From: Grimontia kaedaensis
GTDB taxonomy: Bacteria; Pseudomonadota; Gammaproteobacteria; Enterobacterales; Vibrionaceae
Assembly (NCBI RefSeq): GCF_023746615.1
Contig: NZ_CP082275.1
Location: forward strand, 2,232,001-2,296,000
Direction of reading: 5' to 3'
DNA: 64,000 bases
Of this stretch, positions 8,241 to 16,221 are shown piece after piece. The notes under the pieces were generated by a model. That model worked only from the letters and a program-made list of their open reading frames with translations. It had not been told where the DNA came from and searched no databases. The position numbers and the translations under genes were made by a program. Position 1 is the first letter of the stretch, and every line of letters begins with the position of its first letter.

Positions 8241-9179
8241 ATGAGTCATGCAGCCATCATCAATGACCAAGCAACCGTCAACGCGTTGGATAAAGCACGT
8301 AATCTCACGCTGCCTTCAAGACAAGAAATGTTAATGCGAGCACCTGCTGTTCAACAGTTTTGGGATAAAAACCGAGAGTTACTCAGCAGTGCGTGGACAG
8401 AATGGGAGCGCACTGAGCAGGGCAATACGTTCAAGTTGGATGAGTCTTTACTGAATGCAAAACTCCGAGACGCATTCAACAAAGCATGGGAAGACCCATC
8501 AACAGAATTGGATGTGAAAGAGCTATGGGAAGAAGTGGCTCCAGGTGTTTTCCAATGCCAATTTTTCGACCCTGAACGTTTGGCAGAGCTCCGTGGTTAT
8601 TTGGAAAACGTCGCCAACGCGGAGATTCCTTTGCGTCCTCCTTATGGCATCGCGCTAAACCGACACGGCGCAATGCTCGACAAGCGTTCTGAAGGCTATC
8701 TAGCCGCACCGGGGTTTCAGGCCTTCTATCAAACCGTGATGGACAAATACATGCGCCCTGTCGCCCGCCTGCTGTTTCCAGAGGTTACCGGCTATGATTC
8801 GCAAACCTTTGGGTTTTCGATTCAGTATAAACCCGGTGTTGATACGTCACTGCGACTGCACACTGACGCTTCCGCAGCGACAATGAACATCAATCTCAAC
8901 CTGCCAGATGAAGCATTCACTGGCTCAGAGATTGATTATTACGACCCAACCACAGGTGTGGTACGTCGACTCAGCTTTGAACCGGGTATCGCGATGATTC
9001 ACCGTGGCAGTGTGCCACATGCTGCACAGCCTATCACCAGTGGCTCGCGCACCAATATCGTGTTGTGGTTATATGGCGACCGCATGCAGATCCCTGTTCG
9101 AGGTTTGACCCAAGAAATTGATGCAAAAGCACGCTGGACAGTGCCGGAGTCAACCCCAGACAGCTACGCACCGTTTTGA
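8241..9179 (+). CDS. 2-oxoglutarate/Fe(II)-dependent oxygenase family protein
   Basis: A 312-residue protein ending in a prolyl-hydroxylase-like double-stranded beta-helix. The Fe(II) ligands are predicted as His207 and Asp209 in LRLHTDAS and His260 in GSVPHAAQP, with Arg270 in SGSRTNIVLW positioned to bind 2-oxoglutarate. It would couple 2-oxoglutarate decarboxylation to hydroxylation of an unknown substrate. The N-terminal 100 residues are helical and not recognised. GGAG precedes the ATG, and a terminator closes this single-gene unit. Confidence 0.78.
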   Translation: MSHAAIINDQATVNALDKARNLTLPSRQEMLMRAPAVQQFWDKNRELLSSAWTEWERTEQGNTFKLDESLLNAKLRDAFNKAWEDPSTELDVKELWEEVAPGVFQCQFFDPERLAELRGYLENVANAEIPLRPPYGIALNRHGAMLDKRSEGYLAAPGFQAFYQTVMDKYMRPVARLLFPEVTGYDSQTFGFSIQYKPGVDTSLRLHTDASAATMNINLNLPDEAFTGSEIDYYDPTTGVVRRLSFEPGIAMIHRGSVPHAAQPITSGSRTNIVLWLYGDRMQIPVRGLTQEIDAKARWTVPESTPDSYAPF

Positions 9180-9197
9180 TATCAACGTTAGATACAG

Positions 9198-9225
9198 AAA
9201 GCCCAGCATATAGCTGGGCTTTTTC
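9198..9225 (+). terminator. Terminator after the dioxygenase gene
   Basis: The stem AAAGCCCAGC/GCTGGGCTTT is followed by TTTTC. Confidence 0.85.
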
Positions 9226-9274
9226 TTTGAGAAGTTGGCGCATATCAAATAGGTTTAAGAAAGTGAGATTTTCT

Positions 9275-9466
9275 CTAGCGCTTGGGCCTCGTCAAATATT
9301 TGCTTGGTACACTGTCGACCAACCAAACATTGTTCATTGACTTATAAAATTCAAAACCATCTTCATGCATTCGCTTTGCATCAATGATTAAACAAACAGG
9401 CTTATGTTTAAAGCAAAGCTGATCGATTAACGCTTGTTCGTTTTGAAAGCAGGAGAACTGAGGTGA
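9275..9466 (-). pseudogene. C-terminal fragment of RNA 2'-phosphotransferase (KptA/Tpt1)
   Basis: A frame of about 63 codons ends at the TAG at 9275 and has no start. It contains PVCLIIDAKRMHEDGFEFY and NNVWLVDSVPSKYL, matching the C-terminal end of KptA/Tpt1 enzymes, which remove a 2'-phosphate from RNA using NAD. The N-terminal catalytic half is absent, with a stop just upstream. It is a remnant, at the edge of a zone of decayed accessory genes. Confidence 0.65.
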
Positions 9467-9526
9467 CTAATTAGGAATAGAACACGGGTGAGGAATGGCC
9501 GCCTTTCCAAGAGGCTTTGGTAAGAG

Positions 9527-9813
9527 TTACTTTGGCGCGAGCCCCATGTCATCCAACACCATCAGGATTTCTTCTTTACGGGTGTTTTTTATTTCAATCC
9601 AGGAGATATTTTCCCGTGCGCCAATAATGGCATAGATGGAGTTCAGACCCATTCCCTTCATTGGTTTGATTTTGGCGTACAGCGCATAAGGGTCAATCGC
9701 CATAAAGTCTTGAACAGAATGAATGCCAACTGCCGCCAATATTTCTTCGCTGCGTGGTCCAAACCATTTAGCTCTCTGAGTCGTTTTGGCTGCTTTTCAT
9801 AAGCATCTAACAA
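9527..9813 (-). pseudogene. TfoX C-terminal-domain protein, frameshifted
   Basis: The main frame encodes a TfoX/Sxy C-terminal domain (FGPRSEEILAAVGIHSVQDF, then AIIGARENISWIEI). Upstream, a different frame encodes a fitting N-terminus (EALLDAYEKQPKRLRELNG), with AGGAGAGG before a TTG codon at 9813. Adding one T in the GGTTT run near 9760-9766 would join them as RLRELNGFGPRSEE. A one-base deletion therefore probably broke a small helix-hairpin-helix-like protein; a sequencing error would look the same. Confidence 0.6.
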
Positions 9814-9915
9814 GGCTTCCTCTCCTTTTGCTTTTCAATGGGTTCAGGCCAGACACTACAATGCGCTTATTCAAAGAATGCGCCGTGTATTGCCATGACC
9901 AAATGTATGAGGTGG

Positions 9916-10515
9916 CTAAGTTTTTTGCACAATCAAATAAGTGTGTAACTCTGGGTATTGGTCATATTCCAAATGCCGGATAATACAACCGAGCTCTATG
10001 AACAGATTCAAGAACCCATTAGTGCCAAGTGATGAGTAGTAGACTTCAGGCCCCATAAAATCATCTTTATGGGCTCCTGACTCTTCTGTACCCCCGAACG
10101 AAAAGATGAATACCCCACCCTCATTGAGACTCTCGACGATCTTGGTCAGAACCTGCTTTTGTTCAGACAAAGGGATATGCCAAATGCTGTCCCACGCCGT
10201 AATAAAGTCATACTTCTCGGAGAGTAGGTATTCACAGATGTCACCTTGAATGAAGCGAACATTCGGATGTTTTTCTCTCGCAATCTTGAGCATCTCGCCA
10301 GAGACATCCAAACCAGAAGGCGTAAAACCCTCGCTCATCAGCAGATCCATAAACCGACCTGTGCAGCCACAACCAATATCCAATGCCTTGCCCCGATGCT
10401 TTGCAAAGCTCATCGCTTTCTTATGCTGGGTAATACCATTGGTCATATTGAAGCCCTCATCTGTCCAAAGATGAGTGATTTGATCGTAGGCTTTTCCTAT
10501 CTGTTCAGGATTCAT
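9916..10515 (-). CDS. Class I SAM-dependent methyltransferase
   Basis: A 199-residue Rossmann-fold methyltransferase using S-adenosylmethionine on an unknown substrate. Motif I is ALDIGCGCTGRFMDLL (residues 44-59), with an acidic residue after strand 2 (SGLDVSGEML) and the motif FIQGDICEY around residue 90. AACGAGAGA precedes its start. It is one of a series of minus-strand accessory genes that look like integron-type cargo, but no attC site is recognisable next to it. Confidence 0.82.
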   Translation of the reverse strand: MNPEQIGKAYDQITHLWTDEGFNMTNGITQHKKAMSFAKHRGKALDIGCGCTGRFMDLLMSEGFTPSGLDVSGEMLKIAREKHPNVRFIQGDICEYLLSEKYDFITAWDSIWHIPLSEQKQVLTKIVESLNEGGVFIFSFGGTEESGAHKDDFMGPEVYYSSLGTNGFLNLFIELGCIIRHLEYDQYPELHTYLIVQKT

Positions 10516-10545
10516 GTTTATCTCTCGTTGTTAATTGGGCTTCTT

Positions 10546-10911
10546 TTAAGCGTCTATCCCTTGCTGTGATGCGACAAGCGCCCTGTACCAATTTCCCGTC
10601 ACCACAAATTTAGGAAAGGTATAAAGTTGCTCAAGCAGAATTCTCGACATCGCATTTTTGAAGCTTGTAAATGGTTCTGCCGGGTTTACCTCTTTGCTAT
10701 GTCCTAACCCCTGCAAACCGAACGAAACTGCCATCAAGAACACTGACATCAGCGCAGCTATCAAATCAAGACTAAGTAGTGAAAATACAAAAGACACAAA
10801 CCCAGCGATAAAGCAGGGAACAAAGATGATGTGGATGAGAAGATTTTTCTTCGATTTGTGAAATGTTGAATAGCCTTTCCATTGCCATTCAATGAGTTCA
10901 TTAAGGGGCAT
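10546..10911 (-). CDS. Small membrane protein, DUF962/Mpo1-like
   Basis: A 121-residue protein with two or three hydrophobic segments (about residues 24-63). The pattern, an early NLLIHIIFVP segment, a central GLQGLGHSKEVNPAEPF stretch and an EQLYTFPKF end, resembles DUF962/Mpo1-type proteins, but no catalytic assignment can be made. It lies 30 bp upstream of the methyltransferase on the same strand. The family call is tentative. Confidence 0.5.
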   Translation of the reverse strand: MPLNELIEWQWKGYSTFHKSKKNLLIHIIFVPCFIAGFVSFVFSLLSLDLIAALMSVFLMAVSFGLQGLGHSKEVNPAEPFTSFKNAMSRILLEQLYTFPKFVVTGNWYRALVASQQGIDA

Positions 10912-11155
10912 GTATCCTCCGTGGCTGATAAGCCTTTTTGCATTTTGACTAAGACAGTTAATACGCCAGTGTATGCGACCTCACCTATTTGTACCTGACA
11001 AAAGTTGCGGTGCGTATTTTCCTTAATACTTCCAATATGTTTCCCAATATCGAATGTAGGTAGAAAAAACGAGAGGATTGGACATTGGAATTCACAGGTG
11101 TTTGTACTTTGTCTGACAACACAGTCTTCATTGTGTCTTTGGCTGTCAGCAGTCA

Positions 11156-11623
11156 TTAATCCATAAAATAAGCCGACTCTTTCTCGTCAAACAAGCATTC
11201 CAAAGGATATGGCAGTTCAAGCTTTGGCAAGTCATCTTTTGAAAACCATTCAAGGTGTTTTGTTTCCCTGTCGATCTCTGACTCTGAAGCGCCTTTTACT
11301 TTGCATTTGAACATAATGACTATGTATTCAACCTGATCTCCATTGGGATAAGTAAAGCTGAAACCGTCACCGCCAAAAACACCAAGCAGTCGGTCTACTT
11401 TCACAATGAAGCCTGTTTCTTCGCGTACTTCTCTGACAACCGCTTGGACCGGTGACTCATGAGGTTCTATCATCCCTGCTGGAAGGCTCCAGGTGTTGTC
11501 ATTTTTTTGTTGAAGCAGCAGTTCATTACATTCATTTAAAATCACCGCCGCAACGCTAGGAAGCAATAAGGGCATATGGCCGACTTTAGACCTCAACTCC
11601 TTTAAATATTCACTTGCGCTCAA
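11156..11623 (-). CDS. Nudix hydrolase
   Basis: A 155-residue Nudix hydrolase, which cleaves a nucleoside diphosphate linked to another group. The Nudix box is complete: G-MIEPH-E-SPVQAVV-REVREETGF, around residues 51-73, with all metal-binding glutamates present. The substrate is unknown. A second, broken Nudix gene lies upstream on the same strand, about 90 bp away. The region between this gene and the DUF962-like gene (10912-11155) has no gene that I can support. Confidence 0.85.
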   Translation of the reverse strand: MSASEYLKELRSKVGHMPLLLPSVAAVILNECNELLLQQKNDNTWSLPAGMIEPHESPVQAVVREVREETGFIVKVDRLLGVFGGDGFSFTYPNGDQVEYIVIMFKCKVKGASESEIDRETKHLEWFSKDDLPKLELPYPLECLFDEKESAYFMD

Positions 11624-11714
11624 GTTTCCTCCAGAACAATCAGTAGATAGCAGCTACTTTTCCCAGTTCGATAAAGCGGGAAATCAAATAAGTACTTGTA
11701 TTAGCAATGTATGC

Positions 11715-12170
11715 CTATTTAACGCCCAACTGGCGAATGAGCTCTCGTACCTTTTGAATAGCTTCACAGAATAGCTTGTGACAATCGTTGGGAATTGGGT
11801 CACCTAATCTATGCCAGAAAAACTGAAATTCATGTCCCCCATCATCTTGGGTGTAAAAGCACCACGTTTTAGGCAAGGTTTCGCCAACTTCGCATAAAAC
11901 AAAGTGCCATAACTGATCTTGATAACCACTTTCCCAACTCCCCAAATACGTTGTGTTTTATACACTGGGGATTCCTGACTCTTCGGTAAGCTCTCGTTTC
12001 GCCGCGCTCTCGTAAGAAATATCAAAGGATTCGACAGTGCCTTTTACCAGTTGAATACCCGCTAGAGGGTGTTTGAATAAAAGAAGATTTATCTCACCGT
12101 CTATTTCACGCAAGACCAACGGGCATAGGCATACCTTAATTCTTCTCAAACTCATTTGTAGTTCTGTCAT
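11715..12170 (-). pseudogene. Nudix hydrolase interrupted by an in-frame TAA
   Basis: The 152-codon frame starts MTELQMSLRR and carries a recognisable Nudix box (KGTVESFDISYESAAK, then RELTEESGI). A TAA codon at 11958-11960 follows ESGIPSV, and the same frame then continues with LGSWESGYQDQLWHFVLCEV to the stop at 11715. The two halves are colinear with a full Nudix domain, so one nonsense change broke the gene. The downstream half has no own ribosome site. Confidence 0.7.
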
Positions 12171-12192
12171 TTGGATAGTTTCATTTCAACCT

Positions 12193-12224
12193 GACAAAAA
12201 ACCCGCTGATTTCGGCAGCGGGTT
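12193..12224 (-). terminator. Terminator of the TerB-like gene
   Basis: Read on the minus strand, AACCCGCTG and CAGCGGGTT flank a short loop and are followed by TTTTTG. Confidence 0.8.
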
Positions 12225-12231
12225 ATTGGGA

Positions 12232-12636
12232 TTACTTGAAGCTTTTAATGAGGTCGAGATACCGCACTTCATCATCAGCGATTTCACCATCAGCATCAGA
12301 AATTTCTTTCGCCAACGTTTTCGCTTTTTCTGCTGCGCCCAACTCAGAGAGTCCTTGCATCAGTTGCGATAGGTAGGCAGAAGCCTCCTCATCTGAACCG
12401 TCGAGCACGTTGTTAATCTTACCAATGCAGTTACGTTGGAATGATTCCACACTGACAGTCGATTTCCACTCAATGGTTTGCAGAAGCTCATCCATGTATT
12501 TTTGCTCAGCCAACGCCACACGGTTATCAATCTTGTAGAAAAACGTCGCAAGCTCAATGAGTTTCTCGCTTGCACTTTGTTCACTCTCAGCCAGTAATGA
12601 AGCCGCTTTACCCTGAAAAACAGCGATAATGTTCAT
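12232..12636 (-). CDS. TerB-like helical protein
   Basis: A 134-residue, nearly all-helical acidic protein. The paired segments NRVALAEQKYMDELL and EISDADGEIADDEVRYLDLI resemble the repeated acidic metal-binding turns of TerB-type tellurite resistance proteins. There is no ter operon here, so resistance cannot be claimed. GGAGAACTAGG precedes the ATG, and a clear terminator follows, making it a single-gene unit unlike the integron cassettes to its right. Confidence 0.6.
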   Translation of the reverse strand: MNIIAVFQGKAASLLAESEQSASEKLIELATFFYKIDNRVALAEQKYMDELLQTIEWKSTVSVESFQRNCIGKINNVLDGSDEEASAYLSQLMQGLSELGAAEKAKTLAKEISDADGEIADDEVRYLDLIKSFK

Positions 12637-13018
12637 CCTAGTTCTCCTTAACTCATTCTCAGAATCCGATACGCAGTGGTGATTAAAATAAAATGTCGTT
12701 CTGGTTCTATTTCCACCCGCTAACTGGCGTTTACCATAACAAATCTAGCCAACGTGCGGACAGGGAAAGATGCGTGTTCTCCGACACATTATTGAGCATT
12801 AAATTTCGTTGGGTTAGATGCTGGCAGTATCGATTTGGCATTTGACAGGGATCGCCTTTATAAGTCATCCGCACTGCCAATAGCGAGAGTAGAACCTTAA
12901 TCACTTTTACAACAAGCTCGTTCTTTGCCTTTAGGCGGAGCTTTATTCCAAATATGATTTCGATTCTTGAGCCTCCTCACTCTATAACGGCGCGATAACA
13001 GGAACCTAGGCCAAATAA
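12637..13018. other. Gap with cassette remnants
   Basis: No intact gene is present. A 28-codon minus-strand frame (12897-12980) ending KGKERACCKSD looks like the C-terminal tail of a lost protein. TATAACGGCGCGATAACAGG at 12984-13002 resembles one end of an attC site, but the other half is absent. This suggests eroded integron material. Confidence 0.4.
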
Positions 13019-13315
13019 CTAAGACATGATGGCTGTGCTTCTAAACAACGTCTTTTTGCAAGATAGGCAAATGTGTTTATAACGGGGATCATCATGAACT
13101 GTTAGCGGCTGAAAAATAACTTTATCTGAATGACAGCTAAAGCATTTAGCGTTTTCTGGGTCATCTGTTTTGCATTCTGGATGAGTATCTAAATACTCTG
13201 CGAGCGTTGGTAGTTTTCGCCAATTTTCATCCTGAGGCTTTGAATACAAGACAAAGTAATAAAATGCAGCCGCGCCTATCAAAACCAGCACTGCGACACC
13301 TAAATCCATTTCCAC
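13019..13315 (-). CDS. Membrane-anchored protein with paired CxxC motifs
   Basis: A 98-residue protein with one N-terminal hydrophobic segment (residues 5-23) and a C-terminal region with CFSC (about 58-61) and CLSC (about 83-86), suggesting a zinc ribbon. The rest is polar. GGAGG precedes the start. It is not recognised as a known family. The attC-like half site just downstream suggests it may once have been an integron cassette. Confidence 0.6.
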   Translation of the reverse strand: MEMDLGVAVLVLIGAAAFYYFVLYSKPQDENWRKLPTLAEYLDTHPECKTDDPENAKCFSCHSDKVIFQPLTVHDDPRYKHICLSCKKTLFRSTAIMS

Positions 13316-13509
13316 CTCCTAAGTCACCAAACCCTATCAACAGGAAAAGAGCATCCCTGATACGAATCTGGCGGAAATATTAGCAAATAAGCTGCATATA
13401 CAGATAGAGAATGGATCATGTAGTGGCTCGCAATATTTGACAATGTTCTCTTGCCCGGATAAAGCTCTTACATGTTAGCTTTCTTACCCATTTAATCATT
13501 CAGCGATTC

Positions 13510-14121
13510 TTATTCATTGCAAATTTCGTCGCAGAACTGCTTAACGACTAACTGCGAACCAACACCACTGATAACTATGCTATGCGATAAGTTGGTAGCG
13601 AATGGCCCTTCCCATAACTCATCCAAGGGCTTCGACTGTAAACTTGTAAGTAATGTTTTAATTAATGCCGCGTGTGACACGACCAATATTCTTTTTCCTT
13701 CATACTCTTGCGAAATTCTTTTAATACAAGTAATAGACCGAACTTTTAAATCATGAAATGACTCTGCACCGCTCATTTGAAAGCAACCAGGTCGATTCCA
13801 GAAATCATAATAGTCTTCTGCATATTGTTCTTTAACTTCATGATGACTCATTCCTTCCCAAGAGCCCATATTGATCTCTCTTAGCTCGTCGGTCTCATAT
13901 ATTGGGGTATCTACGTCATTGACTAAGATCCTTGCCCTATCAGAAGCCCTCGAACTTGTCGAGCAAAAGACAGCATCAAATTCTAGGTGCTCAATCTTTT
14001 TTCGGGCAGCTACAGCTTGGGCTTTTCCAAGTTCCGTAAGAGGCGAATCTTTGAAGCCCTGCATGCGGCCTTCAATGTTCCATTCAGTTTCACCATGTCT
14101 AAAAATATGAATCTCTGTCAC
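13510..14121 (-). CDS. Histidine phosphatase family protein
   Basis: A 203-residue phosphatase of the histidine phosphatase (phosphoglycerate mutase-like) superfamily. The phosphorylated histidine is His9 in the RHGETEWN motif, and the second catalytic histidine is His150 in VVSHAAL. The partner glutamate lies in REINMGSWEGM (about residue 82). The substrate is unknown. It is the leftmost gene that still follows an attC site (attC18), and no attC is seen after it, so it may be the last cassette or lie just beyond the array. Confidence 0.85.
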   Translation of the reverse strand: MTEIHIFRHGETEWNIEGRMQGFKDSPLTELGKAQAVAARKKIEHLEFDAVFCSTSSRASDRARILVNDVDTPIYETDELREINMGSWEGMSHHEVKEQYAEDYYDFWNRPGCFQMSGAESFHDLKVRSITCIKRISQEYEGKRILVVSHAALIKTLLTSLQSKPLDELWEGPFATNLSHSIVISGVGSQLVVKQFCDEICNE

Positions 14122-14137
14122 GTAAATTATTCCTTAC

Positions 14138-14280
14138 TTACAGCGTCGGACAACTAGAAACGAAGACCCGACTAAGTGCGAGTGACGCCTTACCGAACCA
14201 ACATTGATCATCGTAAACACGTAATCCCAATTTGACGTTAAAATTGCCGAGCGCTGCGAATCCAACTGAAGCGCTTGTTA
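14138..14280 (-). other. attC18 (R' end degenerate)
   Basis: The right end GAAGCGCTTGTTA is intact. The left end is TTACAGCG instead of TAACGCCG. The TAA in the right core is the stop codon of the isomerase-like gene. Confidence 0.65.
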
Positions 14281-15015
14281 CGCAACTTTTTCACGCAGAA
14301 GGTTCAAGTGCTGCCAACTTTGTTTAAAGAGCGTTTTGAAATTCGAAGTTGGCTCAAACTCGACGACTACCCACTTAAGCCGATTAAGTTCACTAAGTTG
14401 TTTATATACTTCGGGTAACGGAACACTTCCCTGGCCCAGAGCAACAGACTCTGCATTGGCAAAATCTCTTAAGTGTAGGTGTGATACTTTGTCACTATGC
14501 TCATAAAGAAAGTCATTAACATTTACGTTAGCTAAATGAAGCCAACCGACATCAATGCAAAGATCTACATGTTCAAAATGAAGCTCATTTTCAAGTATTG
14601 AAAAAGGAGTAGAAGTTTCACCACGGTTTATTAAAAACTCGAAGTCATGGTTATGATATTGAAGCTTAATACCTTCTTTGGCATACAGTTCAGCCAAACT
14701 GTTTAAAAAACCACATGTGGTTTTGAAATTTCCCAGACTTCTATCGTGCCACCCCAAAGGACCAGAAACATATAAGTTTCGGCATTCATGACGGCTTAAA
14801 TAGCTTATTAGCTCATTATGTTTCACGAGTTGTTCTGGCGCGACATGTACACCGACGCAATCTAACCCAAACTGATTAAGTTCTCTCTCGGCTTCTAGTA
14901 GGAAAGGGAATTCAACCCCATCATAGCCAGTCTCACCTATAAACTTGAGAACATGCTCTAACTCACTTTTCAAGACTTCTTCAGGAACACCAAATAACTG
15001 AGCTCCTATTTTCAT
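14278..15015 (-). CDS. Sugar phosphate isomerase/epimerase-like TIM-barrel protein (cassette)
   Basis: A 245-residue protein of the xylose isomerase-like (AP endonuclease 2) superfamily. Metal-ligand-bearing strands are visible: GYDGVEFPF near residue 33, LQYHNHDFEF near 120, CIDVGWLHLANV near 155, and VSHLHLRDF near 180. A sugar or sugar-phosphate isomerase or epimerase function is usual, but the substrate is unknown. The TAA stop is supplied by the attC18 core. The start MKIGAQLFG is preceded by GGAGGG. Confidence 0.8.
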   Translation of the reverse strand: MKIGAQLFGVPEEVLKSELEHVLKFIGETGYDGVEFPFLLEAERELNQFGLDCVGVHVAPEQLVKHNELISYLSRHECRNLYVSGPLGWHDRSLGNFKTTCGFLNSLAELYAKEGIKLQYHNHDFEFLINRGETSTPFSILENELHFEHVDLCIDVGWLHLANVNVNDFLYEHSDKVSHLHLRDFANAESVALGQGSVPLPEVYKQLSELNRLKWVVVEFEPTSNFKTLFKQSWQHLNLLREKVA

Positions 15016-15022
15016 CTACCCT

Positions 15023-15103
15023 CCTACGTTGCGTTTGCGATGAACGGACAGCGTAATCCGTGCGTCTAGCCACCGGAGATGGCGATGTTTGATGGCATTG
15101 TTA
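15023..15103 (-). other. attC17 (R' end degenerate)
   Basis: The right end is GATGGCATTGTTATG. The left end is CTACGTTG rather than TAACG. It is short, about 80 bp. Confidence 0.6.
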
Positions 15104-15247
15104 TGTCCGATGCTCACTACTCCTTTTGTTTTTCTCTGTTGTGTGAGTGATTGCATTCTCACATCCCAAAAGTGCAGTATCTGCAAATACATAGCACCGC
15201 ACTGACCATCAATCGCAAATTAACCCCTAGACAGAAACCTTAGAATA
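15104..15247 (-). other. Cassette without a recognisable gene
   Basis: This 144-bp stretch lies between attC17 and attC16. It has only very short open frames, such as one of about 28 codons starting MQSLTQQRKTKG that runs into the attC. I see no protein family and no promoter that stands out. Confidence 0.45.
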
Positions 15248-15364
15248 TAACGTTGTGATAATGGGCTCTTTCCAAGTCATCCAAAACTACTTAATCCCTT
15301 GTATCCAAGTGACTTCTAGAAGGTACTGCATTGACAAATGCGTTTCGTTAATAGCCTTGTGAAG
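15248..15364 (-). other. attC16 with a mutated core
   Basis: The left end TATAACGTTGTGATAATGGG is normal. The right end reads GCCTTGTGAAG where other sites have GCCTTGTTATG, so the recombination triplet GTT is lost. This site is probably inactive. Confidence 0.65.
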
Positions 15365-15375
15365 CCAGTGACAAC

Positions 15376-15753
15376 CTAAGTACAATACGCCATTTTTGTT
15401 TCACTAGAAGTGCTTTGAGTGCTGAAACCAGATTCAGGACTTTTTGCAACGAAGTTGATGTGCTGATTAGCTATCCATTTCTCAAGTGTCATTCGGTTGA
15501 ACTTTTTCAGAGCAACGTTATCCGGTTTATCAAAACTGAATCCGCCCTCGCACAGAACACCAGCCACCGCCTTGAACTTTGATTCTATTATGGTTAATGA
15601 AGGTTTACCTACTTTGCCGTCATATACCGCTAACAACAAGTATGCGCGTTCTTCTATGGCTCTGTTAAATATAACAACATTGGAGTTAGGTGAATTTTTA
15701 GAAGTACAAGCAAATAAAAATAGCGAAGCAAATGCCACCAAAACTTGTTTCAT
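15376..15753 (-). CDS. Small lipoprotein (cassette)
   Basis: A 125-residue protein starting MKQVLVAFASLFLFACTSK, a clear lipoprotein signal with lipobox LFAC and the lipidated cysteine at residue 16. It is therefore expected to be anchored in the inner or outer membrane. The mature part is not recognised. The start at 15753 is chosen because the longer frame runs through attC15, which cannot be coding for this protein. Confidence 0.7.
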   Translation of the reverse strand: MKQVLVAFASLFLFACTSKNSPNSNVVIFNRAIEERAYLLLAVYDGKVGKPSLTIIESKFKAVAGVLCEGGFSFDKPDNVALKKFNRMTLEKWIANQHINFVAKSPESGFSTQSTSSETKMAYCT

Positions 15754-15775
15754 AAAAGCCTTTCTCTTTGAGGTA

Positions 15776-15889
15776 TAACGCTGTAATGACGGGCGCTTAC
15801 TAAACCACCCAAACTGATTTAATCCAATGTATTCACGCCACCTTGAAAAGGTGACGTGTGGACAAAGCGTCCCGGCCATAGCTTTGTTA
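15776..15889 (-). other. attC15
   Basis: The ends TATAACGCTGTAATGACGGG and CATAGCTTTGTTATA are typical, with an internal CTTGAAAAGG segment shared with other sites. Confidence 0.85.
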
Positions 15890-15919
15890 TACAAATGCAT
15901 TTGGCCAAAGACCAAGAAC

Positions 15920-16108
15920 TTATATAGCTTCAATAACCAGCTCTGCGTTAACTTCGCTTGAAGGAGAGGATATGATTACTTTACTATTGGGGCTCGGCAC
16001 TTCAATTGTAAACTCAGCACCAGCAGCAACATTGAATCCAACTTTAATACCATCAATATCTAGGACGATGTCACCCGCATGTTCACTTTTGTTTCTGAAG
16101 GTTTTCAT
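15920..16108 (-). CDS. Small hypothetical protein (cassette)
   Basis: A 62-residue protein, MKTFRNKSEHAGDI through LVIEAI, rich in beta-forming residues and without a signal peptide or membrane segment. AGGTGAAAATTTT precedes the ATG. It fills a whole cassette between attC14 and attC15, which supports it being the real gene. No family was recognised. Confidence 0.6.
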   Translation of the reverse strand: MKTFRNKSEHAGDIVLDIDGIKVGFNVAAGAEFTIEVPSPNSKVIISSPSSEVNAELVIEAI

Positions 16109-16137
16109 AAAATTTTCACCTTATTGTTAAAGTTATA

Positions 16138-16221
16138 TAACGCTGCCACAAACGGCGAGCGTGTTTTTTCGATTTCAGTACCCGAATGGCGCGATGTTTA
16201 ATAACCTTGGTATTTTTGTTA
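16138..16221 (-). other. attC14
   Basis: The ends are TATAACGCTGCCACAAACGG and TATTTTTGTTAAC. The core TAA is the stop codon of the TPR gene. Confidence 0.8.

Noticed and set aside
15754..15933. N-terminal extension of the lipoprotein cassette gene
   Set aside because: It translates attC15; the lipoprotein signal starts cleanly at 15753.
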